DNA of 64,000 nucleotides, taken from positions 124,001-188,000 of the forward strand of contig JASJFT010000076.1 in NCBI GenBank assembly GCA_030770425.1. Reading direction: 5' to 3'. The position numbers and the translations under genes were made by a program. This stretch comes from Darksidea phi (lineage: Eukaryota > Ascomycota > Dothideomycetes > Pleosporales > Lentitheciaceae). Shown in pieces: positions 45,761 to 55,640 of this stretch. How positions within the stretch are numbered: position 1 is the first letter of the stretch; every line of letters starts with the position of its first letter. The notes below the pieces were generated by a model. It did no database searches and was not told the origin of the DNA. It saw nothing but the letters and a program-made list of their open reading frames with translations.

Positions 45761-46224
45761 ATGTGGGACACGCATGGAGATGGGTAATGATATGGGGTTC
45801 ATATGGGCGAGACCAGTGCATCAGCACGGCTTGATACCAAAATAGGCGTTGGCCGCTCGTGGGATGCTTAAGGCCTAGGTTACTTTGCACATCAATGAAG
45901 ATCAAAACGAGATTCAAGCAAATGAGTCGATGACACTGTCATGTGATGTCTGAGGCTTTGAGTGATCCAATTCGCACCAAAAGAGGTGGTGACTATTCTG
46001 GGGACCGTTTCGCAAGGCCGAAACGTCACGGCTCTAATAGAAGGATAGCTGGTGAGGCTCTAACGCTCGGCTGTGTTTGGAGAAGAGGGCAATTGGCCAA
46101 TCCGCGTGCGACATAGTCTAAGGCCTAGAGCCTCGGAGCGGCTGTGCCTGCCTGCCTACACGTGCCTCACACCTAATTAGTTACCAGCAAAACCACCTCA
46201 ATCACCGCTACATCGAACACCGAA
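45761..46224. other. Intergenic, no gene seen
   Basis: Holds the 3' untranslated part of RPS4 and the promoter of the membrane protein gene at 46225. No motif recognised. Confidence 0.5.
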
Positions 46225-47487
46225 ATGCCAACGTGGTCTTCGTTAATGGATAGTCCCACTCTCCCTTTACTGTTACTCGTCTCGAATATACTCTTCAGCC
46301 TCTACAGTACCTGGGGTGGGCTGTGGCGATACGGATACTTCTCTGCATTGGTGCGACTCTGGAGACACAGACCCCACGTACTACCTGGTTCTGAGAACCC
46401 TATCCTCAAAACCTACACGCTTATCAAGCCGCTCGACAAGGTGCTCACCTTTAGTACTGTTCTCTTTGCCAACATTACGGACGGTTCGACGCCCCAGTTT
46501 TCGCTATTCGCCTTCCATTTTTCTGGTCAATGGGCCGCGATCTTGTCGCTAATTTTTATGGACGGCTTCAAGAGAAAGGGGAGTGGGACTGGACTGTTGG
46601 TGTATGTCATGTGTACTCCCATGCTTCGTGCCAGATTGCTCACGAGGTCCAGCTCAATGATGTGGCTTCTCTTCATGCAAGCTGCCACATACAGTTGCGG
46701 CATGCCTTTGTACGGCCTAGTCACCCTAGCATACCCCTCAATGCACACCCCGCGCAAAATGCAGCACCCAGAGGCGCGAAACAAGCCCGAAGAGGGACTG
46801 GAAGCCCTCCCCTTGTCGATCGTTGTCGGGTACATTATTCCGACCTTCCTCATGGCTGTGCCGTTCAGCAACAACAGCAAAATGCATCAATGGCTTGGTG
46901 GATTTTGGCAAGGGCACCCTCTCTGGATCGTGTTGGTGCAAATGATCGGCAGAGCTCTCAGACGCCGTTCAAGTCAAGGCCCGGTCGAGAACTCGAGCGG
47001 CAGACGATCCTCGGTGAACGAGGCATCTCTTGGAGAGAATCGCCCGAGCAGAGCGTCTGTCCGCGTTTTTCTCTTCGCTTTCGCAACTGCTGCAACCACA
47101 CACGTCGCAAGCCTGGCCATTGTTGGATCGCGAACGCTATTTCCGGCTCTGTTCTCTGATTGGGCAAAGGAGAACATCACGCTGGAAAGGACGTATCAAC
47201 CGCCGCCCTTCTGGAGCACAACTCCAATAGAGAGTATGGCAGGTGCAGCCCTAGCCTTCTTCCAGTACGACCTCTATTGCGGTTCCGTGGCAGCAATTGT
47301 CTGGGCATGGACCCTCTACCGCCGATCTGAGGGATCGTCGTTTAGCTTCAACCGAAGCATCCGCATGGTTATCAAACTCATGACCCTGACTATTCTGGCA
47401 GGTCCTTCCGCGGGTGTGATCTACTTGATATGGAAGCGAGAGGAAAACAGCAGTCGCATTGGTGTTGTAGAAGATAAAGTACAATAA
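46225..47487 (+). CDS. Polytopic membrane protein, function unknown
   Basis: A single exon encodes 420 residues with at least seven hydrophobic segments, including LPLLLLVSNILFSLYSTW, QWAAILSLIF, SIVVGYIIPTFLMAV, VFLFAFATAATTHVASLAIV, GAALAFFQYDLYCGSVAAIVWAWTL and LMTLTILAGPSAGVIYLIW. A basic Ser/Arg-rich loop (RRRSSQGP...SGRRSSVNE) lies near the middle. The pattern faintly recalls PaxA/AtmA-like integral membrane proteins of fungal terpenoid clusters, but I cannot support that firmly. It lies tightly after RPS4, and its intact frame argues for a functional gene. Confidence 0.75.
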   Translation: MPTWSSLMDSPTLPLLLLVSNILFSLYSTWGGLWRYGYFSALVRLWRHRPHVLPGSENPILKTYTLIKPLDKVLTFSTVLFANITDGSTPQFSLFAFHFSGQWAAILSLIFMDGFKRKGSGTGLLVYVMCTPMLRARLLTRSSSMMWLLFMQAATYSCGMPLYGLVTLAYPSMHTPRKMQHPEARNKPEEGLEALPLSIVVGYIIPTFLMAVPFSNNSKMHQWLGGFWQGHPLWIVLVQMIGRALRRRSSQGPVENSSGRRSSVNEASLGENRPSRASVRVFLFAFATAATTHVASLAIVGSRTLFPALFSDWAKENITLERTYQPPPFWSTTPIESMAGAALAFFQYDLYCGSVAAIVWAWTLYRRSEGSSFSFNRSIRMVIKLMTLTILAGPSAGVIYLIWKREENSSRIGVVEDKVQ

Positions 47488-47699
47488 ACAGACCAGAGCG
47501 CTATGTCGGAATAGCCTATCGAATGAAGTAGATTTTGTTATATTACCGAGAGTACTGTAGTGAGTGGGGTGCTAGTATTATCGTAGGCAGTTTTTATACT
47601 ATGGGCGGTAATGTGGGTGTGCTAACTCATCGATACCGCTGTTGGAGTCTCCCAACGCTCTGTGGCTCGGCAGTACATGTCATTGCTCGTCGCCTAGCA

Positions 47700-47850
47700 A
47701 TGTTCGAAACATCACCTCGTCGTACTGTACACAGTTTTATAGCTCTATTATCGTGTATAAGGTGTACGTATAGCCCCTCTACTATGTACCAACTCCTACT
47801 GTGTTTCGTGCGGACCTTCTAAAGAGACTCCCACTATGTAAATCCAAATT
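47700..47850 (+). repeat. Dispersed repeat R3, copy b
   Basis: Same blocks as 37380-37550: CGAAACATCACC, TAGCTCTATTATCGTGTATAAG-type core, TATAGCCCCTCTACT and AAGAGACTCCCAC. It ends immediately before the ACC-synthase-like fragment. Confidence 0.65.
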
Positions 47851-47854
47851 AAAT

Positions 47855-48169
47855 GCTGGCGTATGTGTATTTGCGGGGCTTGCCCCAAAAGCTGAAACTT
47901 GGGAAGAAGAGAATGATATGGCAGTGAGACTAAAGGATGCCGGAATTCTCATTAGCACCGGAAAGGCCTATCATATTCGGGACGAAAAAGGGTGGGCGCG
48001 GGTGTGTTTTGCACTGAGTGGCGAAGAGATGGAGGTAGCTTTCGCAAGAATGCGAACAGTGTTCAAGCCGATCAGCAAGGATATTACTACCGGAGAGGGT
48101 CGGATGGTACGCGACACTTCGGTGCTCATAGAGGGAAAGCGGACGTGGGCAAGTATTGCAGACGAGTAG
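47855..48169 (+). pseudogene. C-terminal fragment of ACC-synthase-like aminotransferase
   Basis: The frame reads NAGVCVFAGLAPKAETWEEE, then VRLKDAGILISTGKAYHI and DEKGWARVCFAL, the C-terminal domain of class I/II PLP enzymes of the ACC-synthase type. The PLP-binding Lys domain and N terminus are missing; repeat R3 sits where they should be. Gliotoxin and sirodesmin clusters contain a PLP C-S lyase of this family (GliI/SirI), so this may be its remnant; a general aminotransferase relic is equally compatible. Confidence 0.7.
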
Positions 48170-48343
48170 CATTTGAGCCACAGCTTGCATACAAGCAAAA
48201 GAACAAAAGCCCGCTAAGCAAGATGACATGCCGAGAATATGAAGCGCTCTCCCCGAGCCCTGAGACTACCTCCTTGCAAGCCTCCCCATCAAATCTGTGA
48301 GCACAAACTTCAATTCCTCATACCACTAGCTTCCCGACCTGCT

Positions 48344-49406
48344 CTAGAAGCTACTCCCAGTAGACCTCTCTCGGCCCGCAGAAGCCAGCGTCTCCATTTT
48401 TTGTATCACCTCGATCGCCTGCCGCACCTCTCGGCACACCATTTGACTCCTCCAAGCATTCTGCTCCTCCGCATCAATCCCAAAGTCACCCAGGCCCAAT
48501 CCGGGCAGCAGAGAGCTTGACACCGGCTGCAGACTGAAGGTCGAGATTCTCTTTTTGTCCGACTCGTCGGAGAGGATGGTGAAGCAGACTTCCAGGAGCT
48601 CGATGGTCTGGTGCATGATGGCAACGAGGAGGACCATGCACCGCACATTGTGCGAGCCTTGCTGCATCTCGCTTATTTGGACGACCTTCTCTAGTGCGCG
48701 CTTGACGAGGCCAAGCACGATCTTGAACGACTTTAGATCGTCAACGATGTAGTTCTCAAGGTCAGTGATGATTTACGTGCATTCGATGACGATCTGACTA
48801 TCGGTATTGTTCTTGCATCGCCGCGTGGACGTCACTGGTTCAGGCGCGGGCGTCGAGGACGGCTGCATACGACTTTCGAGATTAAAGCCTATTTCCGGTA
48901 TGTTGAAGTCCCCATCCACTAAGGTCATGATTGGATCGATAGGAGCTGAAGCTGAAACATCTCCCCCCCGGTGGTACACAATGACATACTTGGATCCTGA
49001 AGAAAGTTGTTCTCGCTTTCGGGCAAGTCGAGGCTTGCATCGGGAACCCATTGTCTCGAGGATCCGTTGCCGTCATCCTGTAGTGAAGATGTATCCGAGG
49101 AACTGGTTGTTGTGATGCACGAATCGCGGTGGGCTGATCCCGCCTGGCTCTGCTGCTCGTCATGCTCGCGACGCTTCTTTGCCCGGATGCCTGGTACTTT
49201 CCCGACTCTTGACTCGACGTAGACACACTTCGTTCGCAAGTTGCGACACCGTTCGCAGCCAGATCGTTCGCCGCTGCATTTGAGCTAGACGAGCGTGTGA
49301 ATATAAGCTGCTCTTCGACTGAATGCCTCGAGGGAAGTACCTTTGCGCTGCAACACTGATTGCATGCTGCACGGAGCCTGGTTGGCTTGTTCACAGCATG
49401 TCGCAC
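48344..49406 (-). pseudogene. Zn2Cys6 transcription factor with stop and frameshift
   Basis: Exon 1 (49341-49406) and a 56-bp intron (49285-49340) assemble a CX2CX6C...CX2CX6C cluster: CNQCCSAKLKC and CERCRNLRTKC. A basic segment follows (GIRAKKRREHDE). The frame slips at the run of C at 48963-48969 and continues as SASAPIDPIMTLVDGDFNIP. It then meets TAA at 48773-48775 before a C-terminal helical domain (LGLVKRALEKVVQISEMQQG) of the AflR type. The stop is compatible with C-to-T at a CAA codon. Regulators of this class control single metabolite clusters (as GliZ does), so it probably once drove the adjacent set. It is broken as read. Confidence 0.72.
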
Positions 49407-49979
49407 TGAGGTATCAGAGCTGGCAGGACTACCAACATCGTCAGCGGTCCGTTCGCCGCCATGACGTCAACGGCTTACCTTGTTAAGCGAGGGGAGCATC
49501 GTTATGCGGTGTCGATCAAACTAGCAAAACGCTAGAGACCCTATGAAAACAGGCGCAACGGTGAGAGAGCTACGACGTATCTATTCCCGAGGAGAGAAGA
49601 TATCAACGCCACCCACGTGAAGAGGTACGAAGTTACGAAGAGCCGAGGATTGGACGCGGGAATAGCTCATTATTTAAGATCATGCCCTAGCCGTGACTCT
49701 ACACGCCGACTTGTCTACCCACAGGCATTTGGGGGCCGTTCTAAATGTTGTAGGATGGCGGGCGCCTTGTCGCCCGCCTCTAGAGATTCGTAGATACGCG
49801 CCGGGGTGGTTACACAGGCTGCTCCAACGGATTGATTTGAACTGGGTAATTGTCATTGATGCAATTTGGTTAGATACCGGCGTCGGGGTTCAGACATTTG
49901 GATGTGACTGTCAAGGATGCTTGCTCGTAACGTTACAGGCAGTGCGGAGTACTCGCCTCACAGGCCAAGGTCAGGGCTA
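49407..49979. other. Upstream region of the broken regulator
   Basis: Promoter-type sequence, then protein-less sequence leading into the repeat region. No gene seen. Confidence 0.45.
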
Positions 49980-50660
49980 GACGAACCACGCCGTCGCCAC
50001 CGTACCCGGCGCTAATGGCATTACGGAAGCGGGGGCGAATGCGAGCTCGGCACCCGTTTCTCGTCCCGACCGACTCGGCTGAAAATATCGATATTCGCCT
50101 GCCCACCTCCGAAACCCACCCCCAACCAGGAATAATGGCCACGTGGGTTCTACCAACTTCGACTTACGATCGTGACCTACATTCTCTCGTCTGGTTGGAT
50201 GGAGGTGAGCAGCAATGTCTTGACGCTCCCGTCCCGGCATGCATGTCAGATCGGTCAATCAATATCATTTCATCTAGGAGGACCAGTTATTCTACCGCAC
50301 GTGCGCTATGTGCCCGCGCTTGCATGCTGTTTGATATGCAGCCTCGTGGTACGGTGGGAGGCGCAGTTTTATCTAGGGTTAATATGAGAGCTTTCTGTGC
50401 CGTCCCCGCCTTAGCGATAAGCCTTCTGAATCATCGCAGCACTCTCGCATACGCAACAGCAGCGATGATCCTCAACTGCGGGAGCGGCGAGTCTGCCTAG
50501 TCTAGAATGGGCAGAAGATAGATAACCAGTAAGACATGCAGGGGCCGCATCACATGGAATTCTCTTGCATTTAATTAATCGTTTTTCGTTGCCCTCTTGT
50601 TGCCTTCTCGTCGGGTCCTATTATCTGGTGGTGTTCTGTCATATATGGGGGCTGCTGAAC
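49980..50660 (-). repeat. Dispersed repeat R2, copy c (inverted)
   Basis: Mirror image of 30700-31240: GGCATGCATGTCAGATCGGT near 50240, CGCATACGCAACAGCAGCGA near 50450, GTGGTGTTCTGTCATATA near 50629. It belongs to the inverted duplicate of the precursor locus. Confidence 0.7.
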
Positions 50661-50664
50661 ATTA

Positions 50665-50815
50665 TAATGACTCGTACTTATTCCGAATGTATCGTAGTTT
50701 GGTGCCACCAAGGCAAATTTTTTTACTATATACCGAATATTGTCGAGTGCACCAACAGTTACACTGTTTTCCGTTATCGATTTACCGTTATCGATTTAGC
50801 CGTTAAACGGCATTC
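50665..50815 (+). repeat. R2 inner segment in opposite orientation
   Basis: ATGACTCGTA, GGCAAATTTTTTTACTATAT and TTATCGATTTAGCCGTTAA run in the same direction as at 30520-30695, although both flanks are inverted relative to that copy. It may be a separately mobile piece. Confidence 0.65.
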
Positions 50816-50859
50816 TCCCCGGTAAACTAGAGCTACTCGGCAATAGGCCCTTACCTGAA

Positions 50860-51096
50860 TTAGGACACTTTTGGTATTTCGCCTGGTACTTGGCTTAACC
50901 AGAGTTGAGGATGGCTTTCTCGGGCTCGGCTTGGGCGTCTCGCTTTTCGGCTTGGGCGTCTTTTCGGCTTCGTGCTTGGCGAAGCGAGAGTCCAACACCG
51001 CGCCTTCCTCCCCCTTGCGCGTGCTTCCAATCGAACAGCGGGTGCTGCAGGAGCGGAGCTTATGAAGGCAAATAGGAGTAATAGTTTGAGTTGCAT
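50860..51096 (-). pseudogene. Decayed duplicate of the RiPP precursor gene
   Basis: The minus-strand start at 51096 gives MQLKLLLLFAFISSAPAAP, a signal peptide matching the intact gene at 29935. A two-base insertion after the leader shifts the frame; the shifted frame still carries AVLDSRFAKHEAEK. Further indels scramble the repeats, which dissolve near 50880. At most one core-like unit (SRFAKH) is visible. It is non-functional as a precursor and lies inverted relative to the intact copy. Confidence 0.85.
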
Positions 51097-51680
51097 GGTG
51101 TTGAATGAAAGTAAACCATTCGAGGGTTGAATTCGTCTGAGGTATGATAGAATGCACGTATTACTACGGGGGGAGTCAAAATAAGGGTCAAGATTTCTAC
51201 AAATCACCTACCTCTAGGCAAAAATGTTCAGTGGCATATAATTCAATAGTTCCTCGTCAGATCCAGTACCCAAAATGAACTACATGGATCTCTAGCAATA
51301 TCCTATGACCCTTGGACTATCGGATTACCGCTGTGTCGGGTGCGAACTGGTTTCCGATACCCCCTACGCCCTGCATAAGGTAGGCGTCTGGAGGTGGGTG
51401 GGTGCCATACTTGAACTCCGCTTGGGCACCCCGTCTAGTTTGAGCACTGATGGCCGCTCCTGCTACACCAACAAAGAAGGATGATCATCTATGGTTGCCT
51501 AATTTTCTTCTGGGTCCGACGCATAACAGGAATCTTGGCTAACGGATTGCATACAATTATATGGAATGAGCAGGTGACCGGTGTTAGATGAGGGCGTCAT
51601 AGCTGCATCTGGTCACAATGGGCAGTACTCATTTATATTCGGGGACCAACTCAAGCCAAACCGCTTACGATTATTTTACC
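51097..51680 (-). repeat. Inverted duplicate of the precursor upstream region
   Basis: Mirrors 29400-29934: TGTCGGGTGCGAAC, AATTTTCTTCTGGGT, GCATACAATTATATGGAATG, GCTGCATCTGGTCACAA and ATTTATATTCGGGGACC correspond to reverse-strand blocks upstream of the intact precursor. Together with 49980-50815 it forms the duplicate. Confidence 0.8.
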
Positions 51681-51774
51681 GAGTGTAGTTCGATGAACGG
51701 TTCCCATACCCTGGTTTTCCCTGGTTTTCCTTATACGGGCAAACTTTCAATTATATCTCGGACCCTCGCCGATT

Positions 51775-53418
51775 TCAGCGTAGAGATGCAGTCAAGCTTT
51801 CACAGCGTATCTCTGAAGTCGGCTGCGATATCCACGTCTCCACATTTCTCTCCCACCCACCTCCCTCAGCTAAACTCAAGTGGTGCGTTGCTAGTAGGCG
51901 AGCCAATGTTATGCGGATAATCAAATCAGCAATATGGTTTCCGAGGCATTGGCGTAGGCCGAAACCGAACCGCCAGTAGCTGTATCTCGTTGCTGACCTT
52001 TGCGTCTCGTGAAACCTTGAGGGACGAAACTGTGTGCTGTCGCTGCCCCATACTGTACTCCGGACATTCAACGAGTGCGTGTCCACAATAAAATTTACGC
52101 CGGCCGGAATCCAGTATCCGCCTACAGCACGGCCAGTCGGCGCTGATTGCGGTACTGGGAATGGTGCCACTGGCCTAAGGCGCGCTGACTCCAAAACCGA
52201 TGCTGCCAGCAGCGTGGACTGGCGGATGACGTACTCTTTCCATGATGTGACGCCGTCGCATGCATCGTGTAGAGAAGGCATTTCCTTGCGAATGGCTGCT
52301 TGGACATCTTGGTTCTTAGCTAGGAAGAACAAGTTCCAGGACAGTCCTCCTATCGTAACGTCCAAGTTCGCAAACAGCATTTCGTCCATGGTCTGCAGCA
52401 ATTGATCCGTGGACATGTCTCCGCTCTCGACGGCCCCGAAGAAGAAAGATATTGGTGCCTTCTCCTTCCTCGTACAGTCGGCTCGGTATACTGCGATGTT
52501 GAACACTTTCCACTTATCTTGGAAGGTCTGAAGGTCGCGAAAAATGCTACTGGGCAAGTACTTGCTCCACCGGAACCTTGTAGAGCCCCCTTGCAGCATA
52601 CGCATGAACACTTTCTCGCGAAGGGGTATCAAGGCTTGGAGATCGTTCCGCTGTCCCTCACTGAGTTCCCCGTAAAGCACCTCGGCCACAATCCAAAACG
52701 GCAGGAATCGAAAATCGCCTACGGGGTGGATTGTGCCGCTATTGAGAGATCCACGTTCCCGGAGAGCGGCAAAGTGTCGCTCGACTGCCTTGGATATAAG
52801 TGGAATATGGCTTGTCGAACCCTTGTGTGTGAAGGGTGCAAAGAACACGGAATGCACGCCGCGCCATTCCGCTCCGCTAATCAGCCCTAGGCAACTCCCT
52901 AGCAGCTGGCCCATGAGCCATCCAGCATTGCCATTCACAGCCTTGAAATGCTTGTCGGAGTCTTTGAATACAGCTTGCACATCGTGAGGATGCGTCAGCA
53001 ATCTGCACTTTCATCAGCTCTTACTTTGAAATATATCCGCTTCATGATGGCACACATACATTTCGGATGTAAATCCACTCCAAATTCGGTAGATACGTCC
53101 GTGGTCGTTCTGCCATTGGGAACCATTTTTCTCGCCCTCCAAGAATTTTCCAATGTCCCCTTGTCCATTTGGCCACTTGTACGGACACGTTGGTAAACTT
53201 CGATATCCGTCAAGAGAGCGAATTGGGTTGGCCCAGGTAAGGTAAAGCTGGAAGGTGAATGTTATTGTCAGTGAGGCAGATGAGTGTATTCCTCGAATAC
53301 TCACGTTGATCCCCCACGACAGAAATCCAACAATTGTCCGACACACAATTCTTCGAAGTAGTCTGCTGATACAAAGAGCAGAAAGTGGGCTAATGAGAAC
53401 TACTATGATGAGCAACAT
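51775..53418 (-). CDS. Cytochrome P450 (1)
   Basis: Three exons on the minus strand (53305-53418, 53060-53247, 51775-53002) with 57-bp introns give 509 residues. The N terminus is a membrane anchor (MLLIIVVLISPLSALCI). The I-helix segment reads ANLDVTIGGLSWNL, the K-helix ExxR is ESARLRP, and the heme-binding loop is FGFGLRQCLGNHI with the axial Cys. It is a microsomal monooxygenase; the substrate is unknown. It lies between the decayed precursor copy and the GST pseudogene. Gliotoxin-type clusters have P450s of this kind (GliC/GliF), as do dikaritin clusters (UstC). The frame is intact, in contrast to several neighbours. Confidence 0.9.
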
Positions 53419-53617
53419 GGCCTTGATTGGGTACTACACGAAACGGTCGCAGGGCCTCTTGGGAATCCTGGGTAGCATGAAGACTAGGGCGGCTCCGCCT
53501 TCATGTATGCCACGCTGCATAGTCGGAGGCCGAGACTATACAATTTGGTTTGCTCCGCAGCCCCTATAACTATCGGAGCTTCAGGTATATGCGATCCATG
53601 CGAAAGGATTACCGCTT

Positions 53618-54280
53618 TCAGTTGTTTTCTTGCCCGTACTTTGGTACTCGCTCCATGATGCGCTGGAATGCAGGCCGCGCCCATAGTGTCTCGCTCCATT
53701 CTCTGATGTGCGGCCAACCGGCCATATTGGCACCAAGTGCTGCAAACATCCAAGCAAGCGTGAACGGGAAGTAGGACAAGTTAGCAATAGACGGACGATC
53801 CGGTAGCGCAACGTAGTGCTGATGCGGGTCTGCCAGCCTTTCATTGAGCTTATCCCGCCGAACCAAGCAATTATCACGAAGACTCAAAGGAGCTATTAGC
53901 ATGGGCCTAGATCGAAGGGAAAGATCGTGACAACTTACTTGGCGATGGTCTTCGGCAGCCGTTCCGGATTCTGGCGGTTGGGGTAGCCCATCGAGAAGTA
54001 CAGTCAATACTTTGCGGTTGCCCTAGAGCAGTCAAACTTACGGATCTGGTAAGGTCCATCCCGGATCCCAAGTACCCCAAGCCAGTAGTGAAATATGCAG
54101 TCCATGACAACACCTGCGCGGGTTCCCAGGGTGTCCGGTCATTCCAATTCCCGCTAGAATCATAGCGTCCAGCGATATATTACAGGCAGGCAGTGCTTTC
54201 AAAACCCGTGATTTTTTGCTCATTGTTGGCGTCATGATCTTTCAGTGCAGGCACATAGCGACAATGCAGATGATGTGCAC
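53618..54280 (-). pseudogene. Glutathione S-transferase with nonsense codons
   Basis: Read on the minus strand, the frame carries RYVPALKDHDANNEQKITGF and ESTACL, meets TAA at 54180-54182, and continues YIAGRYDSSGNWNDRTPWEP. A 53-bp intron (54023-54075) follows, then TGA at 54004-54006. Further GST sequence (YFSMGYPNRQNPERLPKTIA; DRPSIANLSYFPFTLAWMFA) runs to the stop at 53618. The thioredoxin-fold start is not recognisable upstream. GST is the enzyme that adds glutathione in gliotoxin-type pathways (GliG), which fits the neighbours. Two stops and a missing N terminus make it a pseudogene. A 30-base gap around the first stop is too short for an intron. Confidence 0.8.
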
Positions 54281-55640
54281 AATCTGGAGTTCTTCGACAA
54301 GGATCAATGGTTTAATGTACTTAATGTAGCGAGTTTTATCGGCTGGAGGGAGTGAATATTAGATTCTTTCTACGAGACATGAGATAGGCGGAAGACGCCT
54401 TTGACAATATAGAGTACAACCCGATCATTGGCTTCAACTTCACCCTTCTGGATATCTCCATGTTTTCCATTGTGGAGCCCGTGAAGAGTTCTTGAACAAA
54501 CACCAATACCGGAGTCAATGTCTTTGGATCCACAGACTGATTTGTGACGCTGGCCTATAATTCCGCATTCATACGCTCGGCTGCCAAGTGGGTGCTCGGG
54601 CCCCGGCATCGCGGAGTCGCGGCTCTGGTATCCTGTGGAACCTTACGCCTCTACCGATCTATTAGTGCGATTCAATATATTCTATACCGCGGTAATGATT
54701 CACCCATAATTAGGGTGGAAATTAGGGGAATGTTAATGCCAAAGGGCTTTACACTTGATTGTGAAGTTGGTTCAGACTGAGGATTGGTTCTCGCGGTGAG
54801 AGTTTGAGGATCGCAAGGGAACAATGCTCTTGGAGTTAATACTTAGACAATAGCTCACTAAAGGAGACAAAAACTGACCGCGCATCTCCCATTGGATTTC
54901 CTGTTGCGAATCTCACAAGTGTCAGAGCCTCCTCTATGCTTTGGTCTTTTGAGGGATCACAAGATCGGTATAGCACCTCATCACACCTCAACTCAAAAAG
55001 TGCACATAGGATCTCTAAAAAGTCACCCTCTACTCCAATAAAGCAGCACTAGAGATGCACTATTCAAGAGCTGCTGCAAAACACTTCAGCCTTTCGCTGT
55101 CTAATGAGTAGTCGGCTGCCAACGAGATTGCTCGGGATGCGGGTTCCTTCTTCCCTGTGCATTGGTGATAGGGTCATGTTCTCATAGCGTCGGGGTAGTG
55201 TAACGGTAAATGCTCACTATAACAGTTTTGAAATGCATACTGCTTGGCAGCTACATTTGGCCCCTTATCTGATCAGGGTTCTAGGGCTGGATACATTGCT
55301 TTGGCGTTTAGCTGCAACATCAGCGAATCATATCACTGCAATACATCACACCTGGCCTTGAACCGGGATAATTAGGGTCTTTCGCCAGCCTTGTACCACA
55401 TTCTAAATGGGGACTTGCTCACCGGAGCGCTAGCTCCGTCTAGGCGCAGATGAACGCCCCCTTCTCCATGAGCTGCACCGCAATATCCTCCGCCGACGGT
55501 CTCCGAGGAGCGGCAGTTGGAATTACGGGGGCCCGCCGGAGGACCTTTCGACGAGTCGTCTTAAATGCCCATGAAGCCCGCCTTGCATTGACAGCAAATC
55601 ACACACGACTTTGTGACTGCCAAAGACATCGGAAATCATT
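54281..55640. other. Long intergenic stretch, one coding-like patch
   Basis: On the minus strand 54370-54609 shows protein-like sequence (GKHGDIQKGEVEANDRVVLY) that I cannot assign; it may be a gene relic. The rest has only short frames. No tRNA could be supported. Confidence 0.35.

Noticed and set aside
46530..47159. 209-residue frame overlapping the membrane protein gene
   Set aside because: It is out of frame within a long hydrophobic-helix protein and shows no family motif.
54150..54185. Short intron around the first stop in the GST relic
   Set aside because: The GT...AG interval is only about 30 bases and encodes conserved GST residues (YIAGRYD), so the TAA is a true nonsense codon.
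55190..55290. tRNA-like A-box TAGTGTAACGG
   Set aside because: The matching B-box is poor (GGTTCTAGGGC) and no acceptor stem or cloverleaf can be drawn.
55340..55380. B-box-like GGTTCAAGGCC on the minus strand
   Set aside because: The T-stem has a mismatch, and no A-box or paired acceptor arm lies at the right distance.
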